Positions 13,531-27,050 are shown, counted from the first letter of the stretch. The stretch is 64,000 nt of DNA from Sipunculus nudus (GCA_026874595.1 CM049312.1:26841956-26905955), one strand, 5' to 3'. The notes: a model not told the origin generated them from the letters alone. A program made the numbers and translations.

Positions 13531-14309
13531 ATGCAGATTTTAAAGCATTTCAAAGTTAACTGACACATTGTTTCCATGTATTCAAGGCGTTTGAGGAAAA
13601 GCCATTTTGATACAATCTAGCTCCATAATATGATGAAACAAGTCTCAAAACATCGATATTTACAGGTTCACAACATTTAATAAAAAAATTATTCAGTTTG
13701 GAATCCCCCTGATGAACCGAACAATAAATGTAAAACATTATGGAATTAGCAATTTACTATCAGTATGCATATTTTTACAAAGAATGCAAAAAAAAAAAAA
13801 TGAAAATTTACGAATGGGTTCAACAATAAAGACAGGTGCTGTTTTAGTCTTATTTCATGGTCGCATGTCTTTCCAACTTCGGAAGTAGAGTGCTATGGTC
13901 AGTATATCCTTGACTGCAATGTGTGTACTGTTTGGAGAGAAACGTTCATTTAACAGATGAAATATGAAAAGTAGTTCATATAATTTGCATTTATTATACA
14001 CAAATGTCAATTTACTAAATGATAATAACAATGACTGGCACATGGAGACTCACACAGTATCAAGAGGATCGGTGTTTAGCTTTTCATTATTAAATATATC
14101 GATAAAATGCCTGAAAACGTGAACGTCGTTATACACTTTTAATATGTTCTAGAAAAATGTCATCATTCTACTCAGAAAGCATAACAATTGTATTGATATT
14201 TGGCATATAATTATTGCAAATATGACATAGAAAAATGATTAACTGTCGTCCAAATGAAAATTAAAAAAATACAATATTGAAAGTGGCAATAAATCACCAA
14301 GAGGACCTT
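13531..14309. other. AT-rich unique sequence, no gene seen
   Basis: No supported gene. The two minus-strand ORFs of about 60 codons have no motif I recognise. Confidence 0.4.
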
Positions 14310-14545
14310 CCAACTGGAGGAAATTACATCATCACTTCATTTTTTTTCTAAAACAAGGAAAGACTCTTCTTTTGAAATAACAGATTACAATAATTATGTT
14401 GGGAACAAAATACCGACCAAATAAACAAAGCAAACTAAGGCATGTCTTTGAAACAATGTCCAAGAACCATCCTGACAACTTAATATATTAATCAATCTGC
14501 ATATTTTCAGCACCATTATTTAAATTCCTCGAGGTTAATCACTTC
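14310..14545 (+). repeat. Diverged dispersed repeat P, copy 2
   Basis: Collinear with 3053-3290 and on the same strand; see that entry for the shared landmarks. Weaker similarity may continue a little to the right of both copies. Confidence 0.5.
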
Positions 14546-16727
14546 AGCGAAGCCTGAGGTTGGCGATAAATGTTACATAGACGGCTTCACGCTATGCATG
14601 CAATATTTGCCTTTCACATTAATGTTCCCAAACCCATAATCTTGTAAGGCTTTTTTTATAATGTCTTAACCATACCAGGTATTGTACTCTATTATATCAA
14701 TTTCTGTTTTAGGCTTGCTCTGTTTTAAGCAGGAAAACGAGAAAAACCTTCGGTATGATGACTATTAAGGTCATACGAGGCTACATTATTCATGTCAGAG
14801 TAGAGACTGCCAGGCAGTCATCTTTAAGGAGATTTCATGTATTCAATATTACACAGGGCAATAGGGATTCCTTGGGTCACTATTTAAGTTTCCGACATAA
14901 TATACTCAGGAAAATATTTGGTAATTTAGCAGTGAACAAAGACTTTAGGTATACTTAAAGATTATTTTAACTTGCTTGTAGTGACAGTTGGTCAGTGTTT
15001 AAGTCTTACATTTTAATTATCAAAGGACTTTGTTTATCCCAATCGGAATAGTGTACACTATTAATAACACTGACACTAGCTTGTTATATGAATTAAAAGG
15101 TCGCATGATCATGTTTGTATCATCAGTATAAAATCAGCTATTAACCTGCCTTATTTTTATAACATATTCGTAAAATATTTGTGATTCCTGACTTAATATG
15201 AGCAAATATTCGGGAACTGTAAGAATGTCCTGTTATGAAACGTCCATGGAAAATTTGCAATTGTTTTAATAAATAAGTATAAAAATCTGTCTTACAACAA
15301 CCCATGGATATATTTATACGGCAATATAGACCCAATCAGAATCGTGGCTAATATTCTGCATGTAGCTTTAAGAAATGGTCGAACATTGTTTTTTTTTATT
15401 GTTTTTTATTTTATCTGAGATTACAGAATACCTAAATTGCCATGCTCCAGAAAAGAACAACTGTGACATTCATATAGACAAACGAACAACGTCGCTGTTC
15501 ATGTCGTTCTGCTTGGTAATATTTCGAGATGGAAAAACAAGTAAATTACAGACAATTAGTGTAGATACATACAAATTTGTTAATTTAAAAATGCTGTATA
15601 TAATGCTCTTTTATATGTAATACTGTGACATAATTATCCTCTCCTTCATTCTTTATATGAACAGCCTACCAGGTAATACGGGGCAAAATAAGACAAGCTT
15701 AAAAATGCCCAGATAATGGCTTTTAGTGGTGCAACTTTGGGAAAGATGATTTTGGTGATTTGGGTTATATTACCGAAGTAGTCCCGTGCTTAACAAAGAA
15801 TATACCACACATGCAATTATTGTAGCAAATATATCTGTGAAATGAGAGAACGACTTTATTTATTTCTGTGGGATAAATAAAGATTTGTTAGTATATTTGA
15901 TTTAGCGTAAGGCTGAATCTAGTATTCCCCACACAAATTTCCTAACAAGACCATATTATCTGCTTCATAGGAATATCGTGCACGATAATCGTAGGGGTGA
16001 ACCGACCATGGTGTTCATGACGTTTCATAATGGTACAGGGAAACATAGAATGTCAATGCCAACCATTTGATCCGGATCTGATGAAGAACACCAAACATCA
16101 TATATGGATCAATTGTTTTTGTTGTTCATGATTTTTTTTCTTTCGCTGTCTGGTTAGGCTAGTCGTAAAGTTATGTCCCGGTAGCCATTAATATTGGACG
16201 GATCAGCTATTTCTTTGTAGTTAGCTAACACGGTAAAACCCAAGCAGGAGGAGGAAGCTATGACTAGTATCAAGATGCAAATATAAAATCCGGAATGATT
16301 TGCTTGTGTAACAAGAACAGCCCAGCAAACAGCTTCAAAGAGAGTTCTTATTTGGGGATAATGCAAACATTCTCCAGGGATTATTGTGGTCATTAACTGT
16401 TAAAGGGAACCCTTCCCCTGCAGCTGACAGTGATCAATAAATGAGTGGTCTAAGAATGGACCAAGGCCACATCGAAGATGGCTAATATTTTACTCAAGGA
16501 TATTTTTATTTTTTTAATACAACCTTTTGCGAATATTTTGGTATCTTTGTAAATTAGGTGCTATCAGAAAGACTGGGTATTTAAGTTCATAATAGGGAAG
16601 CAGTCAACTGAAGGATGAATTAAACATGTCTGAAATCGCATACGGAGAAACATCTAAAGGAAAACTTTTGACAATAAAAATTTTGACAACTGATATTAGG
16701 TGGTAGACACGCATGTCATATTTTATT
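14546..16727. other. AT-rich unique sequence, no gene seen
   Basis: No supported gene. The minus-strand ORF at 16154-16393 contains one hydrophobic stretch, but nothing else supports it. Confidence 0.4.

Positions 16728-16802
<75 letters not shown>
16728..16802. repeat. Compound (CA)n(TA)n microsatellite
   Basis: A CA run of about 18 bases is followed by TA of about 57 bases with one interruption. Confidence 0.95.
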
Positions 16803-16805
<3 letters not shown>

Positions 16806-18859
16806 CATAGGAGACTGCACCTCACAAACCATCAGTTTAACTTACCTTTTGTAATGTTAATATGCTAAGATTGTGGTTTATGACAAGCTTCTGTATGCGG
16901 GGAGATAGAAAGAAAGGGAAGCTTAAGGAGGATAAAAGATGAAAAAAGGCTGGTCATATGTTCCACAGCGTTTTGCTCTTATACAGTTTACATTGTGGTG
17001 TGTAAACATTTAATCCCAGGATATTTATATATGATTCTATCTGAGCATAATCAAGAATATAATGATAATCTTTTCAATCCGTGTCTTGATGGTTATGGAA
17101 AAACTTCAGGTATGGCCAGACGTTTGAAATAATATTGCATTCAATGTTTAAACATATTTAAAATGTTGCCTTGGTTGACATTTATGGACTGTACTATTGG
17201 AAAGTTATTGAAAAAGATCATTAGGTTTTTTTCTGTGATTACATGCAGCACGCCAGCAGAGTGGATTTTCAGGAAATAATAATCAGCAGACCAGCGATTT
17301 GTTCCTATAAAGGTAAAACGTATGATTTATTTATAACATGATATTTTATTAATCATTTATATGAGTTATTTATATGCGGCAAATATGTGTGTAATCCGAA
17401 AAACGGATCCACTATATGTTTCTTACACTCAATACATCCATAGAAATGTTAGGCAGCACCGTGTGTTAATCCTGTAATTATACGCTTGACATTTCCTTAA
17501 TCATACCCTTATAATGTATCGAAAGATGAAGCAAAATTGTAGATAAATGTCGTAATATATCCCCAAAAATATATTACCTTAATGCTTATGAATGTTTTAC
17601 AGAGTCTTTAAATATATTATGTTGTACACGCATATATTATGTTTTTATACACATCAAATTTTTTGACAAATGTTTATTTCTAATGACATATTCTCTAAAT
17701 TTTGTTACAATTTTGAGGAAATAATCAAATTGATTTTATATAAATAGTTTCACATTTATAATATGTCGTAATATATGTAAACTTGAATAAAATAAATTGA
17801 TATGTAACTTTTTAACGAAGTGATTCATATAACACCAGGCTTCTAAAATTACTTCCAAAACATTTCAATTATCGCAAATGCATGTACTAGAAAATAGGGT
17901 TGCATTCGGAAAAAAGGAATTTGTAAGCAAATCTCCAACAAAGATTGATATCTCCATTTGAAATAACATCAATATAATTGATGTCCCTCTATGTAAAAAG
18001 CAACTCGAATGTTCAAACGGGAAAACGTATTGACTGCCCAGCAAGTTCACCTGGCAACATAAAAATTGTCTTTGAAGTTTTGTCTTTGTGTAAATTTTAG
18101 AATGTTCTGACATGTACTCATTTGCAAAGCTGCAGTGTTGAATCTTTAAAGGTCACTGAAGTAGATCATTAATTTGAAGGAATACTCTAAAGTACGAAGT
18201 TTTTTATAGACATTGTTATGTTGGCCGTTTAAGGACACAGCGGAAAATGGAATATATAATTAACGTTTTCTTATGGTCAAGGTCATCATGAAAAGAAATA
18301 TGCTGTATACTTTGGATCAAATGGGTCAGATTGGGAAGGATTAGTCTAACTGTATGTTCATAGAAGAACTATGTCTTCGGGTTGATCCTGGTCAAAACCT
18401 CGAAGAAAATAATAAATGAAAGTCTATTCATTTTCGTGTCTGATCGGTAGACTATAACGTATGTAGTATTAATTGACACGTGTATACATAAAGCTGTAAT
18501 CGGGAAACCTTAAAAAGTCAATTTTAATAATATTATTCTAATATTATGGTTTTCTTCATTCTTTATTTTTACACTTTATACATGATGATCAAGTTATTTT
18601 GGCACAACCTAATAAGAAAAGATTCAGTAGCAAATTACATCGCTTTTAATGTATTTTTTTACGCAAAAATAAAAAAAATGGTGATTAGATAATGCGATAC
18701 GTTATTATGTGAATATATAAATGCCCCTAATAACCAAAGGGAACAAGCAAAGGATAGAACAAACACAGGTTATATATCAACAGTGTATATTTCATTTATC
18801 CAACATCGTATAAAATCTCAACAACCTTTAAACAACTAAAACATCAAGCAGGAAACTCG
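16803..18859. other. AT-rich unique sequence, no gene seen
   Basis: No supported gene, RNA or repeat was recognised. Confidence 0.4.
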
Positions 18860-19400
18860 CCGTAAAGGCTCTGGATGTCAAAAACGTTAATTACGTCTGC
18901 GATTCAACAGAATATGGTCTATGTTGTTTATTTGGTGGACCGAACACGCTGTGAAATTTGGCGCTCGGGTGATGGGGAATATTCATTAAGGTCCAATGAT
19001 TTATCGTTATTTATTCTACGCAAGAACAAGTGATAAAACGTCAGAAGCTCTGGACATAATATGTGTATCTATATATGGAATCGGTTTAAAGGTCTGAAGG
19101 GAGGCATATATTATTTGCAAGCCGCACAACACTAATCTTTCACAATGTCTAAATTGAGCTCCGTTATAAACGTAGTCTGGTGCGGTGCTTCTCTCTCTCT
19201 GCATGGCTCGATCAATGGCAGTGACGTAAACCTGAGTACCAAGAGATTGAAAGTAGACGGAGGTTTCCGAAGACGTGCTTTCTCAATTCATAGGGGAGTA
19301 GATTGTTCGAAATATAAATGTCCAAATGCATGCGTTTTGGTAGGAAGGTCAAGGACTGCAAACATGAATGAACATTGGCCCGAACGTCGAATTCTAAATA
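18860..19400. promoter_or_regulatory. Unique, composition-shifted island (possible conserved non-coding element)
   Basis: This stretch is GC-richer than its surroundings and has no second copy in the window. It holds several homeodomain- or Fox-like cores (acgttaattacgtc, gtttatttgg, tttatcgttatttatt, attcattaagg). No frame looks convincingly coding; the plus-strand ORF at 19145-19405 has no recognised motif. Calling it regulatory is an inference from texture only. Confidence 0.2.
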
Positions 19401-19696
19401 AGTAAGGAAACTTAAGTTTCAATTATTCAGCGTAGGTAGAGAGGTTAATAGGGGCTGATAATATTAATATTTGGTTCAACAAGTTTTCTAAGGTGGACCT
19501 GAGTAGGAGCTATCCATCACAATTGGTTCTGGCTTATTTTCTCTCCCTCCTCTTCCCTACGCTTCTTTGTGCTTGATCTGCAATAGGGATGATTAAAAAA
19601 AATGACATCTTTGCATAACATAACACATAGGTGACATAGTTGAAATATTTTCACCAGATATTTTTTTTTTATTTATTTTTGTGTTCACCACTGGAT

Positions 19697-19700
<4 letters not shown>

Positions 19701-19756
<56 letters not shown>

Positions 19757-19757
19757 T
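19701..19757. repeat. Compound (CT)n(AT)n microsatellite
   Basis: About 40 bases of CT are followed directly by AT. Confidence 0.95.
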
Positions 19758-19768
19758 TATTGTTACAG

Positions 19769-19825
19769 GATGCGCATGAAAGCGGACCGAACTGTCACGC
19801 TAGTGAAGCTAGAGTGTTTTTCTAG
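19769..19825 (+). repeat. Truncated copy of tRNA-like repeat T
   Basis: The stretch containing aaagcggaccgaact.tcacgctag.gaagc matches the front part of the two copies at 44945 and 45245 and then stops before their A box. It is therefore a truncated relative. Confidence 0.55.
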
Positions 19826-19942
19826 ATATATATAGACGTGCATTCAGTTTCCGGTATACTAGACGGGCAGAAGTCCTTTAAATATGCAAGACCATATCCC
19901 ATGATCATGAATGGCCACCAAACTAAAACGCTAGGCGACATA

Positions 19943-20123
19943 TCAGTTGATCATTTCAATTTCTGGACAATGGAAGCTATGGCCCTGTACGTTTTCTTGA
20001 TCTCTATAATCTCCTGTGACCTTTGCAAATTCCCCATATAGGAACTTCTCTTTGATGTAGATTGCCTCTGACCTATGGACAAGACGGTTCGCCTGGTCTT
20101 GATGATCGGTGTCCGCATATTGG
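19943..20123 (-). CDS. Putative terminal exon, paralogue 1 (unknown function)
   Basis: I do not recognise the protein. On the minus strand the frame ending at 19943 begins after an acceptor-like ctacaaccttacag at about 20124 and stays open to a stop. It carries RLVHRSEA, then IKEKFLYGEF and KVTGDYRDQE. The matching stretch at 27568-27724 shares LVHR, acidic residues, an aromatic-hydrophobic FL..E and K.T spacing. At the DNA level the two align with one 9-base gap that keeps the frame. Both exons would start in the same phase, with one base before the first whole codon. An ATG lies upstream in the same frame (20194), so an unspliced reading is possible. No signal peptide or domain is visible. 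It could be a real exon of a small gene family, a pseudogene, or part of an unknown repeat. Confidence 0.35.
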
Positions 20124-20385
20124 CTGTAAGGTTGTAGCTCTGATTTCCCCAGTTGTACCACCATTAAGAATGGAAATTCAACTAAACATATCATAATGAG
20201 GAATAGCGCGTAGGGTGATAATCATGCATAGGCACTTCAGTTCACACATTTACCTTTTTTGCCTCCACCAAAAGGCTATGTGTTTATTCCCGTTCGTGTG
20301 CGAGTTTGTATGTGTGTTTGTGTGTTTGTGTGGGTGTGCGTGTGATTTTTAAGCTCAGCTGACTGAAAGTCTTCTGAGCTATAGC

Positions 20386-20890
20386 GATCACCCTTGTCCG
20401 TCGTCCGTATGTCCGTCCGTCCGTTAACAGGGCACAAATCGGGGGATGTTCCATCAGTTCCTGCAAACTAGTGGCGCCACCTGTATTTTTTTCTAAATTT
20501 TACAATTTTTTTCTTTATTTTTGAGACCTTCAAGGCTGTCATCAGTTAACAGGGCACAAATCGTAACCGCTGGACCTATACTCTTCAAAACTTGACATCA
20601 AGGGAGGGTTATGAAAAGTCCCTGTGTAAACCTGAAATTAGGTCTCTGTTACCCATATCCTTCGTAGTAAGTACCGCTCAGAATAATTAAAATTTTGATA
20701 CTAATGCATTGATCTCCATAATTTTTTTGCAGGCATATTGATTATGGAGTGTTCCATCAGTTCCTGCAAACTGGTGGCGCCACCTGTATTTTTTTCAATT
20801 TTCAGGCATTTTTTCTCTATTTATGAGACCTTCAAATGAAGTGGTCATCCGTTAACATGGCACAAGCTGTAACTTCTGAACCTAGAATCT
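20386..20890. repeat. Tandem duplication, ~303-bp period, with GTCC tract
   Basis: The block gttccatcagttcctgcaaa through ggcgccacctgta occurs at 20448 and again at 20751. The block gttaacagggcacaaa occurs near 20422, 20543 and 20850, the last two 307 bases apart. The array begins after a GTCCGTC-type tract at 20397-20423. The minus-strand ORF over the tract is low-complexity. Confidence 0.85.
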
Positions 20891-21165
20891 TCTTACTTGA
20901 GACTTGAGCATCTTCTCCGAATTCTGCAGTGCCATCAAGGGACATTCAAAAATGCTCGGTCTCTTATGCACGTATACACCCGGGAATATTCTCCTAAAAT
21001 AGGTGATTGCACAGGTCCTTACTCAACAATGTCGTCCGACCACCCGTCCAGGTTACTGTCGCTCGCCAGCATCTCGGAATGTCCAGTGTGTTCGCACAGC
21101 GTGCTCCCATGGCGGAGACATAGGTTTTCATTCGGATGTACATTTCCAGTTTAAAATTGTGTTCC

Positions 21166-21208
21166 TAGCGAAGCGGTCATGGTTCATTATGACCGATATT
21201 GAATCTCG
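21166..21208 (+). repeat. tRNA-like fragment related to repeat T
   Basis: An A-box-like TAGCGAAGCGG at 21166-21176 is followed about 20 bases later by a weak B-box-like tattgaatctc. The A box matches those of the T copies at 44996 and 45295 almost exactly. Probably a decayed SINE head, not a tRNA gene. Confidence 0.4.
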
Positions 21209-21405
21209 TTTCGCTTGGCATGAAGCGAAGTCTTTCTTTTATTGTACTGAAGCACATTATCATGTTGTTGTTTCCTCACGCTGGTAGCTCGTTATGAATC
21301 AGCTGCATATGGCTGCGCCTTTCATAAATAATGCATCTAACACTGCATCTTTTTTTTAAGTATGAGGACAACATTAAGTAATATAATTATTTTTTTTTTA
21401 TTTTA

Positions 21406-21600
21406 GCTTATTTAGCAATATGTTGCTCAGTCTCTAAAATTTGCTGCTTTTTCGTCGAAAACGTTTTATTTGATCTGAAGTGCAATCGCATGTTATACTT
21501 TCCAAATTTTTTATTTGAGCTTATTTAGCAATATATGGCTTGGTCTCTAAAATTTGCTGCACTTTCGTCGAAAACGGTTTATTTGATCTACTTTCCATGG
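21406..21600. repeat. Tandem duplication, 113-bp period
   Basis: A block of about 75 bases beginning gcttatttagcaatat and containing tctctaaaatttgctgc and ttcgtcgaaaacg occurs at 21406 and again at 21519. The exact offset is 113 bases. Confidence 0.88.
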
Positions 21601-22079
21601 TTGTGAAAATCAAAAGTGAAAGTCGGAAATTAAAAAATACTTTGCATGTAAATGAGTAGATCTCGATTAAGGATCTTGGTAAGTCTTTAATTTCCTTTGC
21701 CGAATGCATACACTCAACGTATACCATTTGTTAATAATAATGCATGAAATACAACCATATAGGAAACCAGTGGCATTCAATCAAATGTTCTTTCTTCCCT
21801 AGCTTGATGTTTTCTGAGCATTTCAAATTTTTCAGGAGCATAGGCCTCACGATTTCTGTTACACTAAACCAAATACATGTACGTTGCTTAGACATTAACC
21901 ACGCTTCATATTTCTATTTATTTATTTATGTTTTTATTATATCAGCTCAAACCATACACGATATTTTGGTTGATATAATACCCGGATATTGTTGATTTTT
22001 GGCAGCTAGGGTTGATGACAGAATAGCCAGAGTAGAAATCTTGCCCAGCAGGAAGTGATAACAAAGGCTTATTCAATTC

Positions 22080-23060
22080 CATGAATGTCGTTGCCATAAT
22101 AGTCAAGAGTAACGAAGCTCTGGGGCCTACTAAATATTAATATAAATGTATTAGGCGTCACTTGTTATCATGTAAACCATGTTAAAATGGCAATAACTAA
22201 GGATAGAAAAAACAAAGGCTTCCGCTTTCCGGCTTGATGGTTATTTCAATCACATCCATAATTCAATCACTGTCATTTCTCCTGATTTTAGTTGCTGTTT
22301 GTTTGTTGCAAAATTGCGTTATTAACGGGGATATATACCTGGTGACGCAGATAGGTTAATAAGATTTGATTTGACAAATCATATCAAGAGCGGAGCTGTA
22401 AATACCTTAAATCTAATCTACTTTTCACAAAGTGAGATAAAATGTAAGCATATCTGAATTATAATTTTGTTTTCTTGCGGAAGGCACGGCTGAAGAAACG
22501 GCCCACCTAAGATTTTTTTTTTTTTTCATCTTTTTAAATTGTCATGCTGCAGGCAAGACACGTCACCCCAAGAATGATTATTAAAAAAATTATATCTTCA
22601 TATATCTAATAATAAGATGAGAATCGAAAACTGACAGTAAATATTAGTTAATCCATACCAAACATTTGGGATTAAATGGGCTGGGAGTGCAATGATTTTT
22701 TTTGGTAATATACATTTTACAGCTCTGCTAGAGGACCACCATATTCTTTAGTTGTTCTCATTCCAAGGGCTTTTCCTTTGACCTTTCTTTCGTATACACA
22801 ATTGATAAACGATAGCTGTCTGGATTATGTTGGTATATTTGGAGCCGTCTGTAACCATTAAAGGAAGACATTAGGGAAGAGCTCCGTGGTGATTAATATT
22901 TAATTACGTACTTTGAAAAGGGCAAAACTGTGATCGTCTTTTGAGATCCATAATACATGTTCCTCTCAGGCAAATCCTGTGAGTCAGATGAAGGCTTTAC
23001 CATGCCTGGTTAACGGTAAGATAGGAACATATAACACTCTTTTCAAAGCAAGAGAATACA
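22080..23060 (+). repeat. Diverged repeat L, copy 1
   Basis: Ordered landmarks shared with 28640-30315, skipping the LTR there, are: gtcacttgttatcatgtaaaccatgtt; caaaggcttcc; cctg(g/a)tgacg.ag; ttgacaaatca..tca; agctgtaaatac; catcccaag/caccccaag.atgatta; ttggagccg/ttggaaccg; and gttaa.ggta followed by cttcaaagcaag. Identity is moderate. The two copies are collinear over about 0.9 kb, so this is either an old transposon or an old segmental duplication. No coding frame is visible. Confidence 0.55.
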
Positions 23061-24564
23061 ACATGTGAGACAACCAGACAACTAGTGGGAATATTATCAT
23101 CAACTTTACATGGCCCCTCGTACCCATGTCTCAATAAGGGAAACACGGTCTGAAAACAGGAGAATTCTAAAGCGCTTAAGTCGAAGTGACATTTGAAATG
23201 TCAACTAGGTCCCTTGGATGCACTTCTTTCGCTATTTTATTGTAAATCAATTTACTTATTTGGAAACTTTGAAATTTGTTATTAATTAACACATGTAGAT
23301 CAAATTACTCAATTTTCGCCTACATCTTAGCCGTAATTGCAAAGGTGGATGGGAATTGAAAAGTGTTGTACCATTGCCATTTGGCAAAATGCCTTATTTT
23401 AGTAAAGATTACATTCCCCTGGGAATGAAAATATCCAACGGACGGTTAGGATCGACTTCATATAATATCTGAATCCCCTTCATACTGGAAAACTTGGTGT
23501 TTATTGTATAAACCATATTTCCTGTGGAGATCATTTCTTATTTCTCTGCCTTTGAATATTTATATTACAGTAAATCACAGCATTTTGGAGAAAAAAGTTT
23601 CATAATCTGCATAAAACGAAGCCCGCCATTAAATTGTGATATCAGGTTTTCTCGAAATTGCTTAGTATCTGGTTACGAGGACATTTTATGTTTTTGCAAA
23701 TTTTAAAGAACTAGAATTTATTTTTATATAATTTTTGTATCGTGCACTAAAGTACCTGAACAGGAGTCTACATGATATATTTTTTTGCAAAAAGTGCAGC
23801 AAAAACATGACTACCTTAACTAAAAAAAGCTTTAGTATTTTTGTATATAACAAATATACCAAGGGGAACGATTTATTAGCAAGAATGCTATACTCTTGTC
23901 CTTGGGCAAGAACAGAAGTCTCAGAGTTATAGAAAAGAAAACAATCATCTTAAAACATTGTATCTTCCCACTGTAATTTATTTATGAAAATCAGGTTACG
24001 GCTGCGACATCTTGTGAGGATACATCAGCATCCAATATGAATTATCAAATAAGGATAATTTAATTTGATTCTTGTTCGTAATTTAAACCCGAGTTGCTCA
24101 AATACTGCTCCATTATCTATATGATCTGATCATGAATTGTTAAATATGAAATGCAGTGCACCCCCGTCTATCTTTATGCCACCCCAGGATGTGCGTTTAA
24201 CATGACAGTTAATGCACACTTGAACCATAATCCAATTGCATTGAATGTACATGACTTGATTCCGCCTGACGATCTGGTAGTATATACTTTATTAAGATTA
24301 CCGGCCCATAAAAAACAACACTTAATATTCCACGAGACGGAATTATATTCTGTATATTATACATTTACCCCAATAATCTATTGGTAGTTATTCATTTGGT
24401 GTTTTTTCCCTTTTTTTTCAGTATAGTATAATGTGTGGAATTTACATCATGCATGAAATGCCTACAGTGTTGAATATTTAATTGATTGGTGGAATAAATG
24501 TGGAATAACCGGTCAGCAGTAGGTAATACTAATTTCAAAAGGATAAACTAGCTGCAAACGTGTC
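23061..24564. other. AT-rich sequence between L copies, no gene seen
   Basis: No supported gene or named repeat. If the L copies mark an old tandem duplication, this spacer should resemble 25361-28639; I see no clear match by eye. Confidence 0.35.
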
Positions 24565-25360
24565 ATTGCTATGAAAATGTAACACACCCCAGCAGTCTAC
24601 AAAATATTAATGCACAAGTCGTTACGTGTGATTATGTAAATATTTTTGGAATTCCACAAACAAAGGCTTCGACATACTAGTTTTGAGGGTTATTTCAGTG
24701 AAATCATAGACATTTCCCGAGGTTCAACGATTGTAAAATTAATGTGTTAGTAACGGTGACAAAAACCTGATGACATAGCAAGATGAATGAAATTTCATTG
24801 GATGAAACTAATAACATCTCATCTGCTTGTCATAAAGCGTGATAAAAATGTCAATATCTCTTTCATACAGTGTTAACATTTTGAATCAGCTAAAGAAACG
24901 GTATGTCTAGGCTTGTTTTTTTCTGTTTATTTTTTTTTATTATTATTATTTAAGATGTTACAGTCAGAACTCGTCATAACATTAATAACATTGATAACAT
25001 TGATAAAATGTAATTTGTCGATTTTTCAAGAAATGTTAAGATTACGAAGGGCACAAATAATTTCAAGGAAAGTATCAAATCTTCTTTTTAACATACCTTT
25101 GGTTTATCTGGCATTTTTTAGATATCTTGATGCAGTGAATGTAATATGTTTTCCTTCTATTTTTGACTTTATTCATCTCGTTCAGATCATGACACTAGCT
25201 GTTATCTTTAGAAATCATATGTGTTTATCTTTGACTTTTAATTAAGCCTATTTGCCGCTCGTGATTGAATTAAAATAACCTTATCAATGGTGTGGTTAAT
25301 TTTGAGCCGTCTGGAGACATTGACGTTGGAGCTTATACCTCAACTGGTTACTTATCACAA
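24565..25360 (+). repeat. Diverged repeat L, copy 2
   Basis: It shares the front landmarks of copy 1 (cacaagtcgtta..tgtgattatgtaaa, acaaaggcttcg, ggttatttca, cctgatgaca.agcaagatg, ttcattggatgaa) and, further on, gagccgtctg. The right end is uncertain. The 110-codon plus-strand ORF inside it is AT-rich and not shared with the other copies. Confidence 0.45.
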
Positions 25361-26559
25361 TGTATCTTATAAGTGTCCGGGTTTGACATTAAGTTCATAT
25401 CAATGATACCGCTATAGGTCTCCAAGAGGGCACAGTTAAACAAATCTTTTACATGGGCCTAACGAGTAAAGGCAAACTACGTGGGAAAACAGTTCCATGT
25501 ATATTAGAAATATAACTCTAAACTTTAAAAACCTTTTCGTGCTTAAGTGTTAATATATAATTTATGAAATTTACAGAGGTTTTGCTCGTAATAAAAACCA
25601 AAACAATTTTGTAATGCAAGTAAGCGTCGATCCTTTTCTTTAGAAAAAGTCAATCCGTTTATATAACTGACCATTACAAATCTTATATTAATTGATATAT
25701 CTAAATCCTAGCCTTTCATTCAAACCGAAAATGTACATGAATCGTAAATAATTATAATTTGTAAAAGTGATTATTTTGCAGATCATAGTATCTGCATATA
25801 TTGGCAAAAGCGACCTCCTGGAGAAAATAAAATTAGAATCTCAGGGATCTTCTTCATATAGTAGTTCCATCTGTTATATAGAGAAATCCAGGAAGTACTC
25901 TGCCTAATCCGTAATCCAATTTATTGCCCAGGTCCATTCTTTTATCCTAATTTATAGCCATTTGAATACTGCCTTTAGGGCCAGGGGTCTCTGTAATGGA
26001 TTATACTGGTATACCATTCATGATCGGTGGCGATGATGATACAAGATATGTTGCCTAGCAAGTCTGCATTGACTGGTTACCAGGGCCTCTTAGTCTATTT
26101 TTAAAGTTGTATACATGCATTTAAAATTGATTATGTAAAAAGGAATGTATTGTATTGTTACTAGTTTAGTGTTATAAAACTAAACTAGGGATGTTAGATA
26201 TGATCTTTTCCTAATAATCTTATCGCATCTGCTCTTCGATTATGTAAAGAGGTATGAAAAGTTATAACTGGTAAATCTATTTATAACATTCAGTATATCA
26301 TCAGAAAGATGCTACTTTGTATGTCCAATATTTTATTAAAAAAAAAAAATATGCATGACCATTCCGCAGTTATCTGCAGTCATTCAAGGAGTTTTCAAGA
26401 TTACTGCGCTGATATTTCAAGCAATACTTCTCTTCGACATACGGAAAAGGTCTAATTCTGTCACACCTGAGGTACAATTTCTTACATCGTTCAAATATCA
26501 AAAACAGTCATAAACATGTATATAAATATCACCTAACATGTTTGTATAATTACCACGTT

Positions 26560-26562
<3 letters not shown>
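25361..26562. other. AT-rich unique sequence, no gene seen
   Basis: No supported gene, RNA or repeat. A 12-base A run lies near 26338. Confidence 0.35.

Positions 26563-26618
<56 letters not shown>
26563..26618. repeat. (TA)n microsatellite
   Basis: An uninterrupted TA run of about 56 bases. Confidence 0.97.
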
Positions 26619-26621
<3 letters not shown>

Positions 26622-26995
26622 CACCATGTTTCTTATGCATTTCATAATATTCAAATGAATGCAAACTTTGAATTAGATCATTGTTTATAAGATAGCACTG
26701 ATAAAACAAAGCACCAAATGAAAGACAACGTGTTACCGTAAACATGTAATTTTTTCCGCACTTAGTTACATATCAGTTGTGTTCTGGTCGGCATTATACG
26801 TTTTACCTTGATAACTCATGTATATGCCAGACCATGCAAGAATCCTTAGCTGAGGTGGTGTATTACGTTTAAACATCTGCAGCTAGCAATATATGATTTA
26901 GTTTGCAATATAATGGACCTGATCTCCCAGTTTCAGTCATGAAATTGCAGGAGATATGGAACTATTGACCATAAAATCATGACATGCCAATGTTT

Positions 26996-26998
<3 letters not shown>

Positions 26999-27050
<52 letters not shown>
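26999..27050. repeat. (AT)n microsatellite
   Basis: An uninterrupted AT run of about 52 bases, less than 400 bases after the previous one. Confidence 0.97.

Noticed and set aside
16154-16393. Minus-strand ORF with one possible membrane segment
   Set aside because: No homologue recognised, no splice sites that fit, no second copy; kept only as an unsupported ORF.
24913-25245. 110-codon plus-strand ORF
   Set aside because: It lies within repeat L copy 2, is not kept in copies 1 and 3, and is strongly AT-driven.
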